Origin: Peronospora farinosa
Taxonomy: Eukaryota > Oomycota > Peronosporomycetes > Peronosporales > Peronosporaceae
Length of the DNA stretch: 64,000 nucleotides
Direction of reading: 5' to 3'
NCBI GenBank assembly: GCA_947646735.1
Contig: CANTFK010000661.1
Location: 1 to 64,000, forward strand
Below the pieces are notes generated by a model. It worked only from the letters and a program-made list of their open reading frames with translations. It made no database searches and was not told the DNA's origin. Positions within the stretch are counted from its first letter, which is position 1, and the number at the start of each line of letters is the position of its first letter. Of the stretch, positions 53,736 through 64,000 are shown one piece after another. The position numbers and the translations under genes were made by a program.

Positions 53736-54839
53736 GCAGTTGGTACGCGACTTATGTGACCAAATTTGTTAAATAAATTAATTGCACTATATTTTAGTGG
53801 AATGTAGCGAGGATTTAGAAACGTTAATAAATTACCATCAACGATTTTATATAATTTTCATTTATGTTATGCTCATTGTCATCTCCGACAAAAAAAGTGA
53901 TGTACGGTCGACGCCGTAAATGATACAAGCTGAATTTTGTCACGGGCTGTAAAAAGTGTGCCGACGACGTGGCGAGATACTTTCGTTCCCCATGCATCAG
54001 CTGTAGCAACGAAATCAATTGCGTGACGTGACTACGAGAAGGATTTGGCAACTTGTATTGATCTGACGCCAACAAACAACACGTGTCCCTTTGATGACAA
54101 AAGGTTAACTGAAGAGATCGACGCTTCTCATGATACGCTTTTGAAGTGTATCTTCCGTGGTTGACGGACACTTCACCGCCACGACGACATTAAATTGCTG
54201 GATGCCGGTATTTTCGGCGCGAGTTGGCCGGTGGGTGGATGCATGGACCATGTAGCAACGACAGCTTTCTTCTCGTCAAAGTGGCGCGTGCAGTACTCAC
54301 TTTTTGGCGTGTCAGTGCATTATAATGCAATGCTGCAGTCGTTCTCGGTCAAGGCGACATAATCGCACAGGGTGTTCACAGAGCTTTTGCTCAAGCATGA
54401 CACTGACCAAGTCGTTGGCACACATTTTCTTGGCGAACGCGAATCGCTAAGGGTCACCATTATTATCGTGGACACCAGGCGTGTTGGCCGTAGGGAATAC
54501 ACGGCGTCACTTTACTAGCAGAAATCAACGGACGTCAAGCGGAACACATGTATGAACCTCTGCAACGGCAAGCCGAGAAATCAAGACAAACTAATTTTTA
54601 TGAAGTTTTGACAACGCTCACGCGAGCAGATAATCTGCTGGAGCTCGAGTGAATGGCGTAACAAACGAAATATATGTATCGTGCTTTGTTAGCATAAAAC
54701 GAGTACAACCCTTGCCTAACATGTATGCTTCTGCAGTATCGACGATCTAAAAGGCGCATTGAGCGGCCACGGGTTCACTGAATAAATGGTGTTTTTAAAC
54801 GCGAAAGCATTCTGTTACGATACACGACTCGTACCATGC
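53736..54839. other. intergenic, no gene supported
   Basis: About 1.1 kb between the PFK-2-like gene promoter and the eL6 3' end. I see no reading frame worth calling. Confidence 0.5.
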
Positions 54840-55671
54840 TTAAAAGCGCATTTCGTGAACACGATCATTCTTGGTCAGTGTGAACTTAGCGTTCAGGTAT
54901 GCGAGCAGGTAGGACTCGTTCGCCAGTTTCTTCATCAGAAGGGCGTCCACCGTCTTCTGGTCCTTCTTGCGCTGCTCCGTAATCACAGCTGACGTCTGTG
55001 AATCACCAAATTCCACCGTCAGTTAATCAGATATAGGCACTTAAGCCGGTTATAAGCGCATTTTCAAAACTCTATCGCCGCTCGTTCGGGTTTCATAGAG
55101 ACGTACATCAATGCACATGCCATCGTCAACGTACCGGCGTTTGTTGCGCCGCAAAGAAGCATTCTTCCTTGCTGCTCTTCTTGGTCTGCTTGTCTTTGAC
55201 AAAGTAGCCATCGTCAATTTCTGGTAGTTCCACATCCGAAAGGTTCATACGCGTGGACGTAGCGATGACATAGGCCTGGTTCACACGTCGTAGCGGCACG
55301 CCGTTAACCTTGTACGGTCCTGTGATCAGTAGCGTGCCCGATTTCAGTTGTTTAAGAAAGACCACGCGCTTGCCACGAAAGCGTCCGGATAGCAGGATAA
55401 GGATGGTGCCGGGCGTTATGGACTTGCGGAGCTTGGCGGTCTTAATACTGTTGCGTTTTGTTTTGGCGGATGGCAGCGGCTTGGGAATAAAATCGGCCGG
55501 ATACCACTTCTTGGTCGAGTGCTGAAGGACTTTCTCAGCCTTTACGTGGCTCTTGACAGAACTGTGGGCGAAGACACGGCCGTTAGTTTTAGCCAAACTA
55601 TTGGCGGAGATGGCGTTGATGCCTCGTGCCAACTCGAAGTTGGTGCGCTTCGCGGGCTCTTGAACGCCCAT
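54840..55671 (-). CDS. RPL6: 60S ribosomal protein eL6
   Basis: Two coding exons, 55671-55135 and 54995-54840 (minus strand), with a GTACGT donor and a TTCACAG acceptor, give 230 residues. The core [25 protein letters not shown] with [18 protein letters not shown] and [13 protein letters not shown] is diagnostic for eL6 (KOW-type fold). The C-terminus [20 protein letters not shown] matches the family's last helix (EQRKxDQKxVD). The short N-terminus, compared with the animal protein, is as in plants and fungi. It is part of the large cytosolic ribosomal subunit. A pyrimidine-rich leader (TTCTCCTATCACTTC) precedes the start by about 40 bp, which fits a strong oomycete housekeeping promoter. Confidence 0.95.
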
Positions 55672-56223
55672 ATTGCACTAATCGGATACAGAAAGTGCAG
55701 TGCTGAAGTGATAGGAGAAAGCCATGGTTAGACGCACAAAAACTTGGACACTGGTGATGAGCTGGAAGCGGCATTCGCGTAGATGAAGACGGCATTACCA
55801 CGTACCTGTAACCTTATAAAAGTAGTTTTGACCAATAGTTAGGTACCCCAGATAGCCAATAATACATTGCATAGCGACTTTTCACCACGGAAGACCCGAT
55901 ATTCAAAACTGAAGCACGCGGAACGAAGTTGGTTGACGACCTCTTTTTAGATGACATTTCTCAGCGTACCCTTAAGTAGTGAGAACAGTACGCGATAAGC
56001 ATAAGCAAGGACATACTCAATACCGTGTGGATGCTTACGACCATTTTTAAACGTATGCACAGCATGTTGCGCTGGTCCTAACAAACAGCCCTCGATCAAT
56101 AAACGGCGAAGGTCACAAGAAGAAAACGGCCAAACCCGGAGCAACCGGGTCCAGTACCTGCGCTTCGGTGCGAGCAATTTATGTTTGATTCGAAAAATTA
56201 CGCCAAAACCCGGGTCCAGCTAA
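55672..56223. other. intergenic, no gene supported
   Basis: About 550 bp upstream of the eL6 gene. A GGACCCGGT / AACCCGGGTCC-like inverted pair lies around 56130-56220; otherwise nothing. Confidence 0.45.
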
Positions 56224-56658
56224 TTAAAAGCAATATGTGCTCAAGGACGGTGCACTGAGGTGCGACAAGTGTTGAGGAAGCGGCCCTCCGACGAAATGAC
56301 TAATCATCCGGGGATGGTGGAAGGCAATTTTGTAAGGACAGAAGGCTTCCTCTTTTTCTTCAAGCCATTTAAGATACCACGATATTGCTGCAACTTCACA
56401 GCACAATTTTGGCCCAGGTAGAAGGATAATTGCACTTCCGTCGAAGCGGGCAAAGTTCAATACCATCCAGCCGCGACGCACGAAGGCGCCTAAAGACAAC
56501 ATTCTGCTGGCAGAAAAAGTGTAAACAGACACTTTAAAAAATCTGCCACGTGCTATACAGACACATACCTTGGAGCAGCGTGAGGAAGCTCCGCGCGCGG
56601 TGGTGGTGGTCGTCGCCAATGCGCAGTACAAACCGTTGCCGGTCGCCAGTGATATGTG
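56224..56658 (-). pseudogene. possible host gene fragment next to the copia LTR
   Basis: On the minus strand, starting at the LTR edge (56658), a frame reads GDRQRFVLRIGDDHHHRARS and ends at a good donor (GTATGT, about 56569). An acceptor (GCCAGCAG) near 56503 is followed by an open frame of about 90 codons (GAFVRRGWMVLNFARFDGSA, then AAISWYLKWLEEKEEAFC) to a stop at 56224. The phases of the two pieces do not join cleanly. The upstream end would lie beyond the copia element, so this may be a gene interrupted by the insertion. Family unknown. Confidence 0.3.
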
Positions 56659-56817
56659 TGTCGAGTAAAGGGCAACTTGCATGGACAGTGGTCTTCGAAT
56701 GATTTGGATTGAGTGATCAGTTTATGAGGGGATTTCCACATTCGTTTTAGTAGTAGTTTAACTCTTTATACCACTTTTCATTTGGCAGCACAGAAAAGTA
56801 GTTGAGCTTTCGTTACA
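56659..56817 (+). repeat. 5' LTR of copia element
   Basis: Begins TGTCGAGTAAAGGGCAAC and ends TTTCGTTACA. Matches 61082-61240 with scattered substitutions and no large indel. A short LTR is usual for copia elements of oomycetes. Confidence 0.9.
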
Positions 56818-56829
56818 GGTTATGATCCC
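56818..56829 (+). promoter_or_regulatory. copia primer-binding site, half-tRNA initiator Met type
   Basis: GGTTATGATCCC directly follows the LTR end. It differs in one base from GGTTATGAGCCC, the complement of the initiator tRNA-Met anticodon arm used as a half-tRNA primer by copia of Drosophila and relatives. The gag ATG (56822) lies within it. Confidence 0.6.
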
Positions 56830-57517
56830 AAATGCGTTGGCTCCTAATGACATCCTCACGGATGACAATTACTTCATGTGGGAATTTAATGCACGCATGA
56901 CACTCGCACGCAAGGATCTTTTGGATCACGTTTTGATTAAGCCAGAGCCGGCAGTGCTGCGGGAGAATCCCGGATGGAAAGTCGCCGATATGAAGGCTCT
57001 GGCTGTACTGGTGAAGCTACTCTCTCCAACCTATCAGTGCATGGTTCGGGAATGTGAGTCTGCGTTTGAAGCTTGGAAGGTTCTGAAGACGTTCTTTGCG
57101 AAGAAAAATCTTCACAACCGAGTGCAACTTCGGAAAGAATTACATGAATTTGTGATGGAGACTGGTGCGAGTCTTATGGACCATCTACTAAAATTTGATG
57201 AGCTGTGTCTCAAGCTCGGAGCTGCCGGTGACAGCATGGATGATGATGAAAAGATAGTTTTGCTTTTGGGAAGTTTATTATTCGATTATGAAGATATGGT
57301 GCACATCATCGAGGCGCACAACAACGTGACGCTGTTGGACGCAAAAGAGATGCTCCGCAGGGGGTATGACATTCTTCAGAAGCAAGACAAAAAGGAAACG
57401 CTTTCAAGAAACATGCTCAATGTTATGAACCTCGACACTTTTAAGGTAACCGAGGACACCGTGGACAAAAAAGAAAATCGAGATCGCTTCCAACCTTCTA
57501 AGAAGATAAAAGGCTAA
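56822..57517 (+). CDS. copia gag protein
   Basis: Intact frame of 231 residues, the only undamaged gene of the element. It begins MIPNALAPNDILTDDNYFMW, continues with ALAVLVKLLSPTYQCMV and FEAWKVLKTFFAKKNLHNRV, and has MDHLLKFDELCLKLGAAGD with a VLLLGSL segment. This is the UBN2-type gag of copia elements. The zinc knuckle lies after the stop, at about 57530-57585, in a downstream frame (CFGCGRHGNKRSQC). The intact frame may just be chance survival. The ATG overlaps the primer-binding site. Confidence 0.85.
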   Translation: MIPNALAPNDILTDDNYFMWEFNARMTLARKDLLDHVLIKPEPAVLRENPGWKVADMKALAVLVKLLSPTYQCMVRECESAFEAWKVLKTFFAKKNLHNRVQLRKELHEFVMETGASLMDHLLKFDELCLKLGAAGDSMDDDEKIVLLLGSLLFDYEDMVHIIEAHNNVTLLDAKEMLRRGYDILQKQDKKETLSRNMLNVMNLDTFKVTEDTVDKKENRDRFQPSKKIKG

Positions 57518-60500
57518 TGCGAGTTTTCAAGGCAAATGCTTCGGGTGTGGACGGCACGGAAACAAAAGATCGCAATGTCGTAGCGTCAAACCATCGAGAC
57601 CTGTTATTGAATTCGTTATTTGGGCATTCAGTGAAGAACGAATTAAGAGTTCAACTTGGTTGATGAGTAGTGGTTCAAGTCGTCATATGACTGACGACAA
57701 GCAAAAATTTGTGAAATACGAAGGTTCAAATACCCCAATTGTACATCACTGTGGCGAATGGACATCAGTAGAAGTAACAAGGAACAGGCACAATTCGATT
57801 TATACTCGAGAATAGTCGCACAGTCAAACCGACGGAGGTGTTACATGTGACTGGGCTGGACAAGAAACTTGTATCTGGAGCAGCGTTGACGGTCCGAGTC
57901 GTGCTTGATCACTTTAAGCGCGATAAAGCAGTTTTGATAAGTGACAACGTGATTGTAGAAGTGATCAATCGAGCGGGAAAGCTATCTTTCGTGGAATGTG
58001 AAACAGCATATTACATTAGAGCCACACAATGCTGAGAGCAGTACACAAGGCTGAGAGCAGTTGTGCGATAATATGACACTAGTGGCCATGGCACGCTCGC
58101 CTCGGTAATGTATATACGAATAGGATTGTGCAATATATGAAGTCTTGCGATGGTATTTCGAGAGTTGTTGCATTTGATGGCGGTGTATGTGATGAATGTG
58201 CACGCAGAAAAATGACAAACAGCCCGTTCAGTCATACTTCAGGAAGTGAAGCTAAAACAAGTCGACCACTTAAGGTTGTACACACCAACCTTATGGGACC
58301 TATGAGCCCGAAGTCGAAAGGTGGGGCTCTAAACGTACTCACATTTATCGACGACTACAGTCAATTTGTCTACGTTTACTTGCTAGCAGCAAAATCCCAA
58401 GTTTTTGAGCGATTTGAAGGCAATTCGTGCTATGGTGGAGACGCAAACGGATTGCAAGATTAAGTGCATCCGAAGTGACGACGGTGGGGAGTATACGAAA
58501 CATCTCTTCAACAAGTACTTTGCATACCTAGTTATTATCCACCAAACGAGTGTGCCGTACAATTCTCACAAAACGGCTTGTCGAGATGGCCCGCTCAGTG
58601 ATATATCACATGAAAGTTAATCGTTCTTGGTGAAGTGAGGCAATTATGGCGGCTGCATACACCATCAATCGAATTCTGGATACTGCGCAACTTAATGCTA
58701 GTCCATTCGAAAGTCTGTATGGGCCGAAGCCAGACTTAAGTCATTATCGTGTCTATGGTTCGAATTTATGAGTCGCAGATTGAAAGCGCACTAAATGAGA
58801 AAGCAAGGAAAACAAGTGCATTTTGCTTGGGTGTTTAGAAACATCAAAGGAGTACGAGTGTGGGATATGGCGAGAGGACAATTGGTCATGGCTAGTTCCG
58901 TTACGATAAACAAGATACCTCCTTCGCAATATAAATATGTTGTTGTTTTAAGTGACCTATTTCCCCATGCAAACATTTTCATGATGATTCAAACGAAGTA
59001 AAGGTGGGAGTACCTGATTCGAACAAGAATCAAGAGGATGACGATTTGAACGGTGATGAGACTGCTGACAGTGATAGTAGTTGGGAAGACATGGTTGTGG
59101 ATGCGTCTGGAGGTCTTAATCAGTCACACAACTTAGATGTTGTTTCGATTGAGGGGAAGCGCACCGACATACAAGTCATTGACAAAAATTATATGACGAT
59201 TAGTCGCACTCCACACGAAATGGTCGCTGAGAGTAGCAATAATGGTACACACATGATCTCAGGAATACCTGATCAGTCGCGAGCTATTGTGATTTGTGAG
59301 AATACCCGCCCCCCAGATGATCGAATGGAGATATACTCAGGGTCTAACAAAATGCTTTATAGTATCTTCACGCCATCTCGTCTACTCACGAATGATGGTT
59401 TTGACGATGAGAGGATGAATCTACCGCTTCTAACTGATGGATCGCCGGTGGATAGCGATCAAGATGAGCCGGACCCTAAACGTCAGTGTGTTGATGATTA
59501 CGAAATCTCGCTTCTTGCTACTGAAGTCCGATGAAATTACGAGAGGCGTTACATTAAATGGACGAAAAAATATGGAATGCAGCAATTTAAGCAGAGATTA
59601 TTGCTCATCTTAAGAACTACACATGGGACGCTGTCAAGGTGTCAAGGTCATTGGTCACATGTGGGTATGTGGGTACGAGTACGATTACACGGTGATATTG
59701 TTCGTTACATAGCGCGTTTAGCTGCCCTCAAATATCTGCAAACGCATGATTTTAATTACTTCGACACATATTCACTTGTTGCATGCTCAAATACGATTCG
59801 TGTGTTTTTGTCTGTTTGTTGCAGCATGCAATATTTAATCCGGTAATTTGACGTGGAAACAGCGTGTTAAAATGGTGATTTGAAGGAAGACGTTTACATA
59901 AAGGCACCCCATGGAGTTGAAATTGCACCTGGAAAGGTGTGCAAACTACGACGTAGCTTATATGGAACAAAACAAGCGGCTGCGGTTTGGCACAAGAAAA
60001 TATGCTTTGTCTTTTCGGCCATGGGCTTCGAACAATGTCGAGCAGACACATGTCTTTTTGTTCGACGCAATAATGCAAAAAATAAACCACCCACATACAC
60101 AGTCTTGTATGTGGGCGACCTCCTTATTGGATGCAAGTCAAATGCAGAGGCGGACGATTTCAAAGAAATGTCAGAGCATTTTATTGTCAAGTCAATTGGA
60201 GCTGCGCGGTTTAATTTGGGCATGGAAGTGAACTACTCACAGGAAAAGGGGGATTTGTGTAATAACAGTCTTAATTTATTATGAAATTGGTCTCGAAGTT
60301 TGAGCAAAATGGAGCTTATGCAGTTCGCAACCCTATATGCACAGGGACCTAAATCCGGATAAATTACCTTCAGTTGTTAAGGACATCACTTCGTTTCAAA
60401 ATTTGGTCAGCTCGCTGTTGTATATTGCGAATACCACGCAACTTAACATACGCTACGCGATGTCAGTATTATCACAGTACTTGGACCAGCCACGACGAAT

Positions 60501-61051
60501 ACACTGGCTGCGGCTTTACGCGTTTAAAACTATCTCATGGAAACGAAATCAAACGGAATTACGCATAAGAGATCGGACGACAAAAAGATGATGCTTTGGG
60601 AAATAATTCACGTGAATCGGGATATGATAAGAAGACTTGTCAATTTATGTCTGGTGTGTTTTAACTCGAAGATGCAGTTGTCGTATAAAAAAGCTAACGC
60701 CAAAGTTAGGTAGCTTTATCCTCTGCTGAAGCGGAATATATGACACTGGCACTAGCTTATGAAAATTCGTTATTTGCTAAAGAGATGGGTGTCACGTGTA
60801 AGACTGCGACTACAGTGAACATGGACAACAAGTTGGCGATAAGTTTTGCGACAAATCAGGGATATACACCAAGATCTAAGCACATTGACCTTAAAATGCA
60901 TTTTGTTCGAGATCAAATTGAACAAGGTGATATCCAGCTCAAATATGTTCCGTCAGCTATGCAACTTGCTGATTACCTGACGAAGCCACTTGGTGCTCCA
61001 CAATTGATGCGACTACGCGACGAAAAAGGGATTCGCGAGAGTGCAAGTTGA
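57518..61051 (+). pseudogene. copia pol polyprotein, heavily mutated
   Basis: Order: zinc knuckle CFGCGRHGNKRSQC (about 57545), protease (TWLMSSGSSRHMTDD, about 57655, with SSGS where DSGA is expected), integrase (about 58190-58460: CDECARRKMTNSPF, VVHTNLMGPMSPKSKGG, IDDYSQFVYVYLL; HTN stands where HTD is expected), an acidic linker (59004-59534), reverse transcriptase (59880-60250: YIKAPHGVEIAPGKVCKL, RSLYGTKQAAAVWH, VLYVGDLLIG where YVDD is expected), and RNase H (60715-61051: SSAEAEYMTLALA, MDNKLAISFATNQGY, RSKHIDLKMHFVRDQI). At least six frame breaks separate these. Inactive in every catalytic domain seen except possibly RNase H. Confidence 0.88.
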
Positions 61052-61081
61052 AGAGAGTGAAGAGGATCACAGGTTACGAAA

Positions 61082-61240
61082 TGTCGTGTAAAGGGCAACT
61101 TGCATAGACAGTGATCTTCGAATGATCTGGATTGAGTGATCAGTTAATGAGGGGATTTACACATTCGTTTTAGAAGTAGTTTAGCTCTTAATACTACTTT
61201 TCATTTGGCAGCACAGAGAAGTAGTTGAGCTTTCGTTACA
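61082..61240 (+). repeat. 3' LTR of copia element
   Basis: TGTCGTGTAAAGGGCAAC to TTTCGTTACA, partner of 56659-56817. A purine-rich stretch (GAAGAGAGTGAAGAGGA, about 61050-61066) just before it fits a polypurine tract. Confidence 0.9.
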
Positions 61241-61388
61241 GCTTTGAGCGAACCGCGCAATGAACTTCTAATACAAGAGCTCCATTTACGAAACGCAAAA
61301 GCTTATTCATCTTCTCGTGCTGACAATGTTTAGCAAATTGAAGACTGATTTATATTTAATAGACATGTTTAAAAACACATCTAACTAC

Positions 61389-61692
61389 TGGTTGGTTAAC
61401 AGGTGCCATCTCTATAGATGCGCATCCCGGCGTGCGAGCTTATATGTATTTATGCTCGCTTAATGGCGTAATTGACTGAGGTCATTTGATTAACATTAAT
61501 GGGATGACGCCTAGTCCCAGTTGGGCGTCATCCCCACTAATGTTAATGCACCTAGTGTATATCACATACAAAAGGGTTTGACACATGGTGGTCTCACCGA
61601 AGCGACAGGTCTTATGTACTTACGTGCCTTTTAAGACCTACCCATTTAGTATCGCATACTTAACAGGTACGTGTAACTATTGGCCCGTTACA
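61389..61692 (-). repeat. candidate 3' LTR of gypsy D
   Basis: On the minus strand it begins TGTAACGGGCCAATAG and ends CAACCA at 61389, with TG...CA ends. It contains a strong stem of GGGATGACGCC (about 61499) and GGCGTCATCCCC (about 61524) on the plus strand. Only one LTR is in the window, so borders cannot be confirmed. Confidence 0.55.
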
Positions 61693-62645
61693 CCATGCTC
61701 CTCTATTAAGAAGAATCTACATTTATGTAATTTATCGATAGCATGGAAATTCCACTAAAACGTAATTGTTGGGGCGCCTGCAAATGCGCCCATGCAGACC
61801 AGCACAAAGCGCACACCACCCGATAGCTCTCGCAGCCGTCGCTTAGTATCTCTGTGACAAGGCCGACATCTAATGTCAGCTTGTCAGCAGAGAACACTGA
61901 TCCATACCACTATTGTGTGGATGAAGATATGTCTTTCATTGTAGATAACAATGAGACCGCGCAATCGCCATCACCTTGAAAGTGGTGATGAGCACAGTGC
62001 ATTGATGAGACATATGTATTCATCACTTGAGGTACCCAACATTTCAAGAAACTTCCATGCTTCCTAACAGTGAGTATAATACCTTGTCGTCTGCGCCAAC
62101 GAGCGCAGCAACCACAACTGAGCGCGCTGCTTCTAAAGAAACAGCCGTGGCTCAACAGCAGGTCGGCAATTCAAAATCGTCTGCTTTTGTTTACCCTACG
62201 TCTGACGTCTTGACAATATAATGGAGAGTCAGACTCAGGCGAGGGTGAGCAATAAATCCTTCAACTTCACAGTCGGCTTCACTAGCACGCCGTCGCTAGG
62301 GCGGCTACGTAAGTGATGGTTTGTCAGCAATGCCACCGGCATCCGAGTGGTCACGTTGAAGTGATATTATTGCGAAGATACTACTATTGACGCGAATAAA
62401 CGTTTTAGCGTCAATAGTCAGGGCAAAGTACTGGGTCGTGCTTTCTCTATCCCCGTCGTGTTGAGTTATAACGAAAGATCCTACAATTACGAGGCAGAGT
62501 TCCTGCGCCGTGTTAGACCGCATGCAGATGCAGTGAAACAGCGGTCGCAGCAATCAGCTTCGCTATGACGCGTGCGAGGGAAATATTGTGTGATAAATTA
62601 TCCCAAATTCTTCTCGTCACGCTACTCCTGCTAGTCCATCAGGAC
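61693..62645. other. 3' untranslated part of gypsy D
   Basis: About 950 bp between the LTR candidate and the chromodomain. Short open frames on both strands have no recognisable motif. Reading it as part of the element rests on position. Confidence 0.4.
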
Positions 62646-62860
62646 CTAGCAGAGCGGGTGCAGTTGGTGCTTCTGTTCGTAAGCAGCCACCAGCCCAGGC
62701 AAGTCAACGAGCAACGCGTCAACCGGTTTCCAAGAGTCGAAGATCTTCCGGTATTCTTTCCGGTGGACAAAAATCTGAAGCTTTTGCTTCACATGGCGGT
62801 GGACCAACAACCTTCCAACAAGGAAGCGTATTATCCCACCCGCATCCACCAACACAGGTG
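62646..62860 (-). pseudogene. integrase chromodomain of gypsy D
   Basis: The minus strand encodes RFLVGRLLVHRHVK, then FDSWKPVDALLVDLPGLVA, the pattern of gypsy chromodomains (RFLVEKLL.HR, then W.P...L..D.PGLV). It is out of frame with the integrase C-terminal part at 63165-63425, so the protein is broken. Confidence 0.75.
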
Positions 62861-63164
62861 GATTTGATAGGAGCGGCGATTACGCCGAAGTATTCGCGGC
62901 TGCCTATCCTGTTGTCGTTCAGTCGCAGGCGGAGATCGCTGCTCTGAAGAGAGGGGTGGCTGATCATTCGAGTCAATTCTAGCGACTGACTTCGGATCCA
63001 TGCGCTGTGAATGCAAGTGATCGTCAGGGGTATGACCGCCTGAAACTTCGTTTGGACCTATGGTGATGAAAGACCCGCTTCAAACGCGGAGTCCTCCATA
63101 ATAAACGAGTTATCTGTCGGCTTCCTCGTATACGAAAAGTCGTCGCCTGATCGGCAACGACGCT

Positions 63165-64000
63165 CTACTCACATTCGATGTCACCATCGGTCTCGTTAGA
63201 CTGATGCGGATATGTGATTCTTTGTGAATCCACATACCGTTTCAGGCGACCCACGTAAAATACAGGGTGCGTCTTCATATACGGTGGTAGAGTGAGCCTA
63301 TAGTTTAGGTCTCCAACCTCCTCGACCATCGTAAATGGCCCAATGATTCGGGGCAATAGCTTAGTAGTATCACCAGGTAGTACATAAATTTCATGTTTAG
63401 GTAGGGTAGCAGTACTCAATAGCACTTTTTACCCTACACTAAAGTGTTCGTTGTTTTTGCGACCATGCTGGTCTGCATATTGTTTTTGCTTGTCCTGTGC
63501 GCTTGCCATTGCGCCACGGACTTTACGTGCGATGGCTAATCGCTCATTCACGAATCACTGAGCTTCGATCACGCTTTTAGCATCCACCTCGTCTATGAAA
63601 CCTCCAAGAGGTCGGTCATAATTGACGCTGTTGACAACACGATAGTGTCATCTTCAAGGAGCACAGGCATTTCTTGCCGCGCCTCCTTATTGACACCTAT
63701 AGGTGTCGTGACCACTACTAAATTAGCAGTGTCACTAGGGTAACTTTTCCTCTCTTTGGCATTCGCACCGAGCAAAATGAGGGGCCCTCCCCCACTAAGA
63801 CGCACACGAGACTGGCGTCCGAGAATGGCGTAATCCTTTAATATATATAGTGTATCACCCGTACTGGCGTGAACACTGTAATTGTTAGCGAGATCCACGA
63901 AGAGCAAATGCTTTATCCATTCTTTAGGAGTCACTACTGTGTGCAATACACCTGCCAGGACGCTATTGGCTTGTTCCGTTTGGCCATCGGTATGGGGATG
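63165..64000 (-). pseudogene. integrase core end and C-terminal domain of gypsy D, partial
   Basis: From the right edge: HTDGQTEQANSVLAGVL, then VVTPKEWIKHLLFVDLANNY and VHASTGDTLYIL, the end of a gypsy integrase core with DGQTE intact. After a stop region (about 63430-63590) follows LLPRIIGPFTMVEEVGDLNY and THPVFYVGRLKRYV, the GPF/Y integrase tail. The catalytic DDE residues lie mostly beyond the window. Confidence 0.85.

Larger units (their letters stand above)
56659..61240 (+). mobile_element. Ty1/copia LTR retrotransposon, full length but defective
   Basis: About 4.6 kb between two 159-bp LTRs, with PBS, gag, protease, integrase, reverse transcriptase and RNase H in copia order on the plus strand. 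Pol is broken by many frameshifts and stops, and key catalytic residues are replaced. The two LTRs differ at roughly 15 positions by eye, pointing to an old insertion. No matching target-site duplication is visible. Confidence 0.9.
61389..64000 (-). mobile_element. chromodomain gypsy element (family D), 3' part
   Basis: Minus-strand element entering from the right edge: end of the integrase core, integrase C-terminal domain, chromodomain, about 950 bp of untranslated sequence, and an LTR candidate. The 5' half is outside the window. Frames are broken in places. A chromodomain at the end of integrase places it among chromoviruses. Confidence 0.8.

Noticed and set aside
56650..61246. Target-site duplication of the copia element
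   Set aside because: Bases before the 5' LTR (ATGTG) and after the 3' LTR (GCTTT) do not match.
62027..62221. Plus-strand frame rich in Thr, Ala and Gln opposite gypsy D
   Set aside because: Short, without domain, and antisense to an element whose coding strand is clear.
1..64000. RXLR or Crinkler effector genes
   Set aside because: No frame has a signal peptide followed by RXLR-EER or an LFLAK motif.
1..64000. tRNA or rRNA genes
   Set aside because: I looked for paired acceptor stems with a GGTTCRA-type T loop; hits such as GGGTACGAACCC in the LTR lack the rest of a cloverleaf.

Overview
The window looks like nuclear DNA of an oomycete, most likely a member of the Peronosporales (Phytophthora or downy mildew type); I cannot name the genus. 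The reasons are compact protein-coding genes with few short introns (about 45-90 bp, GTRNGT donors, YAG acceptors), gene starts preceded by TTCATT-type initiator sequences, gypsy retroelement families with gag motifs I know from Phytophthora, and a kinase-metallophosphoesterase fusion of the kind found in oomycetes. No prokaryotic, organellar or CRISPR feature is present, and I found no rRNA or tRNA gene.

Layout. (1) Positions 1-20430 are a nested heap of decayed LTR retrotransposons. The core is a palindrome of about 12.35 kb: a left arm (3650-9781) and a right arm (9872-16003) that mirror each other about position 9826.5 with only scattered differences, around a loop of about 90 bp. Each arm carries the same chimera: an LTR of gypsy family C, part of gypsy family A (gag, protease, N-terminal reverse transcriptase), and part of gypsy family B in the opposite orientation (protease, gag, LTR). 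The left arm runs into the rest of a family C element on the minus strand. The right arm runs into a second, diverged family C gag, then into two nested family C LTR copies swollen by GC-rich minisatellites (16452-20430). (2) Positions 20741-55671 are a normal gene-rich block: an OB-fold protein, a membrane protein, a PDK1-like kinase fused to a degenerate CPPED1-like phosphoesterase, a Rab8-like GTPase, VPS36 (ESCRT-II), a GT90/CAP10-domain protein, a PX-PH phospholipase D, a triple-PH protein, the PP2A scaffold A subunit, a RING-H2 E3 ligase, a DDX55/Spb4-type helicase, a kynurenine/glutamine-type aminotransferase, a PFK-2/FBPase-2-like enzyme and ribosomal protein eL6. (3) Positions 56659-61240 hold a full-length but dead Ty1/copia element between two 159-bp LTRs. 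(4) Positions 61389-64000 hold the 3' part of a chromodomain gypsy element on the minus strand, which leaves the window on the right.

How the genes relate. Each host gene has its own promoter and no operon logic applies. Several neighbours act in phosphoinositide and membrane biology (PDK1-like kinase, Rab, VPS36, phospholipase D, PH-domain protein), but I regard the clustering as weak evidence of anything. Two regulatory enzymes have lost half of their expected chemistry: the phosphoesterase half of the PDK1 fusion has lost its recognisable metal-binding motifs, and the bisphosphatase half of the PFK-2 homologue has lost both catalytic histidines. These two and the palindrome are the most interesting items. 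Exon borders below were read by eye from splice consensus and reading-frame continuity; those marked approximate are less certain.
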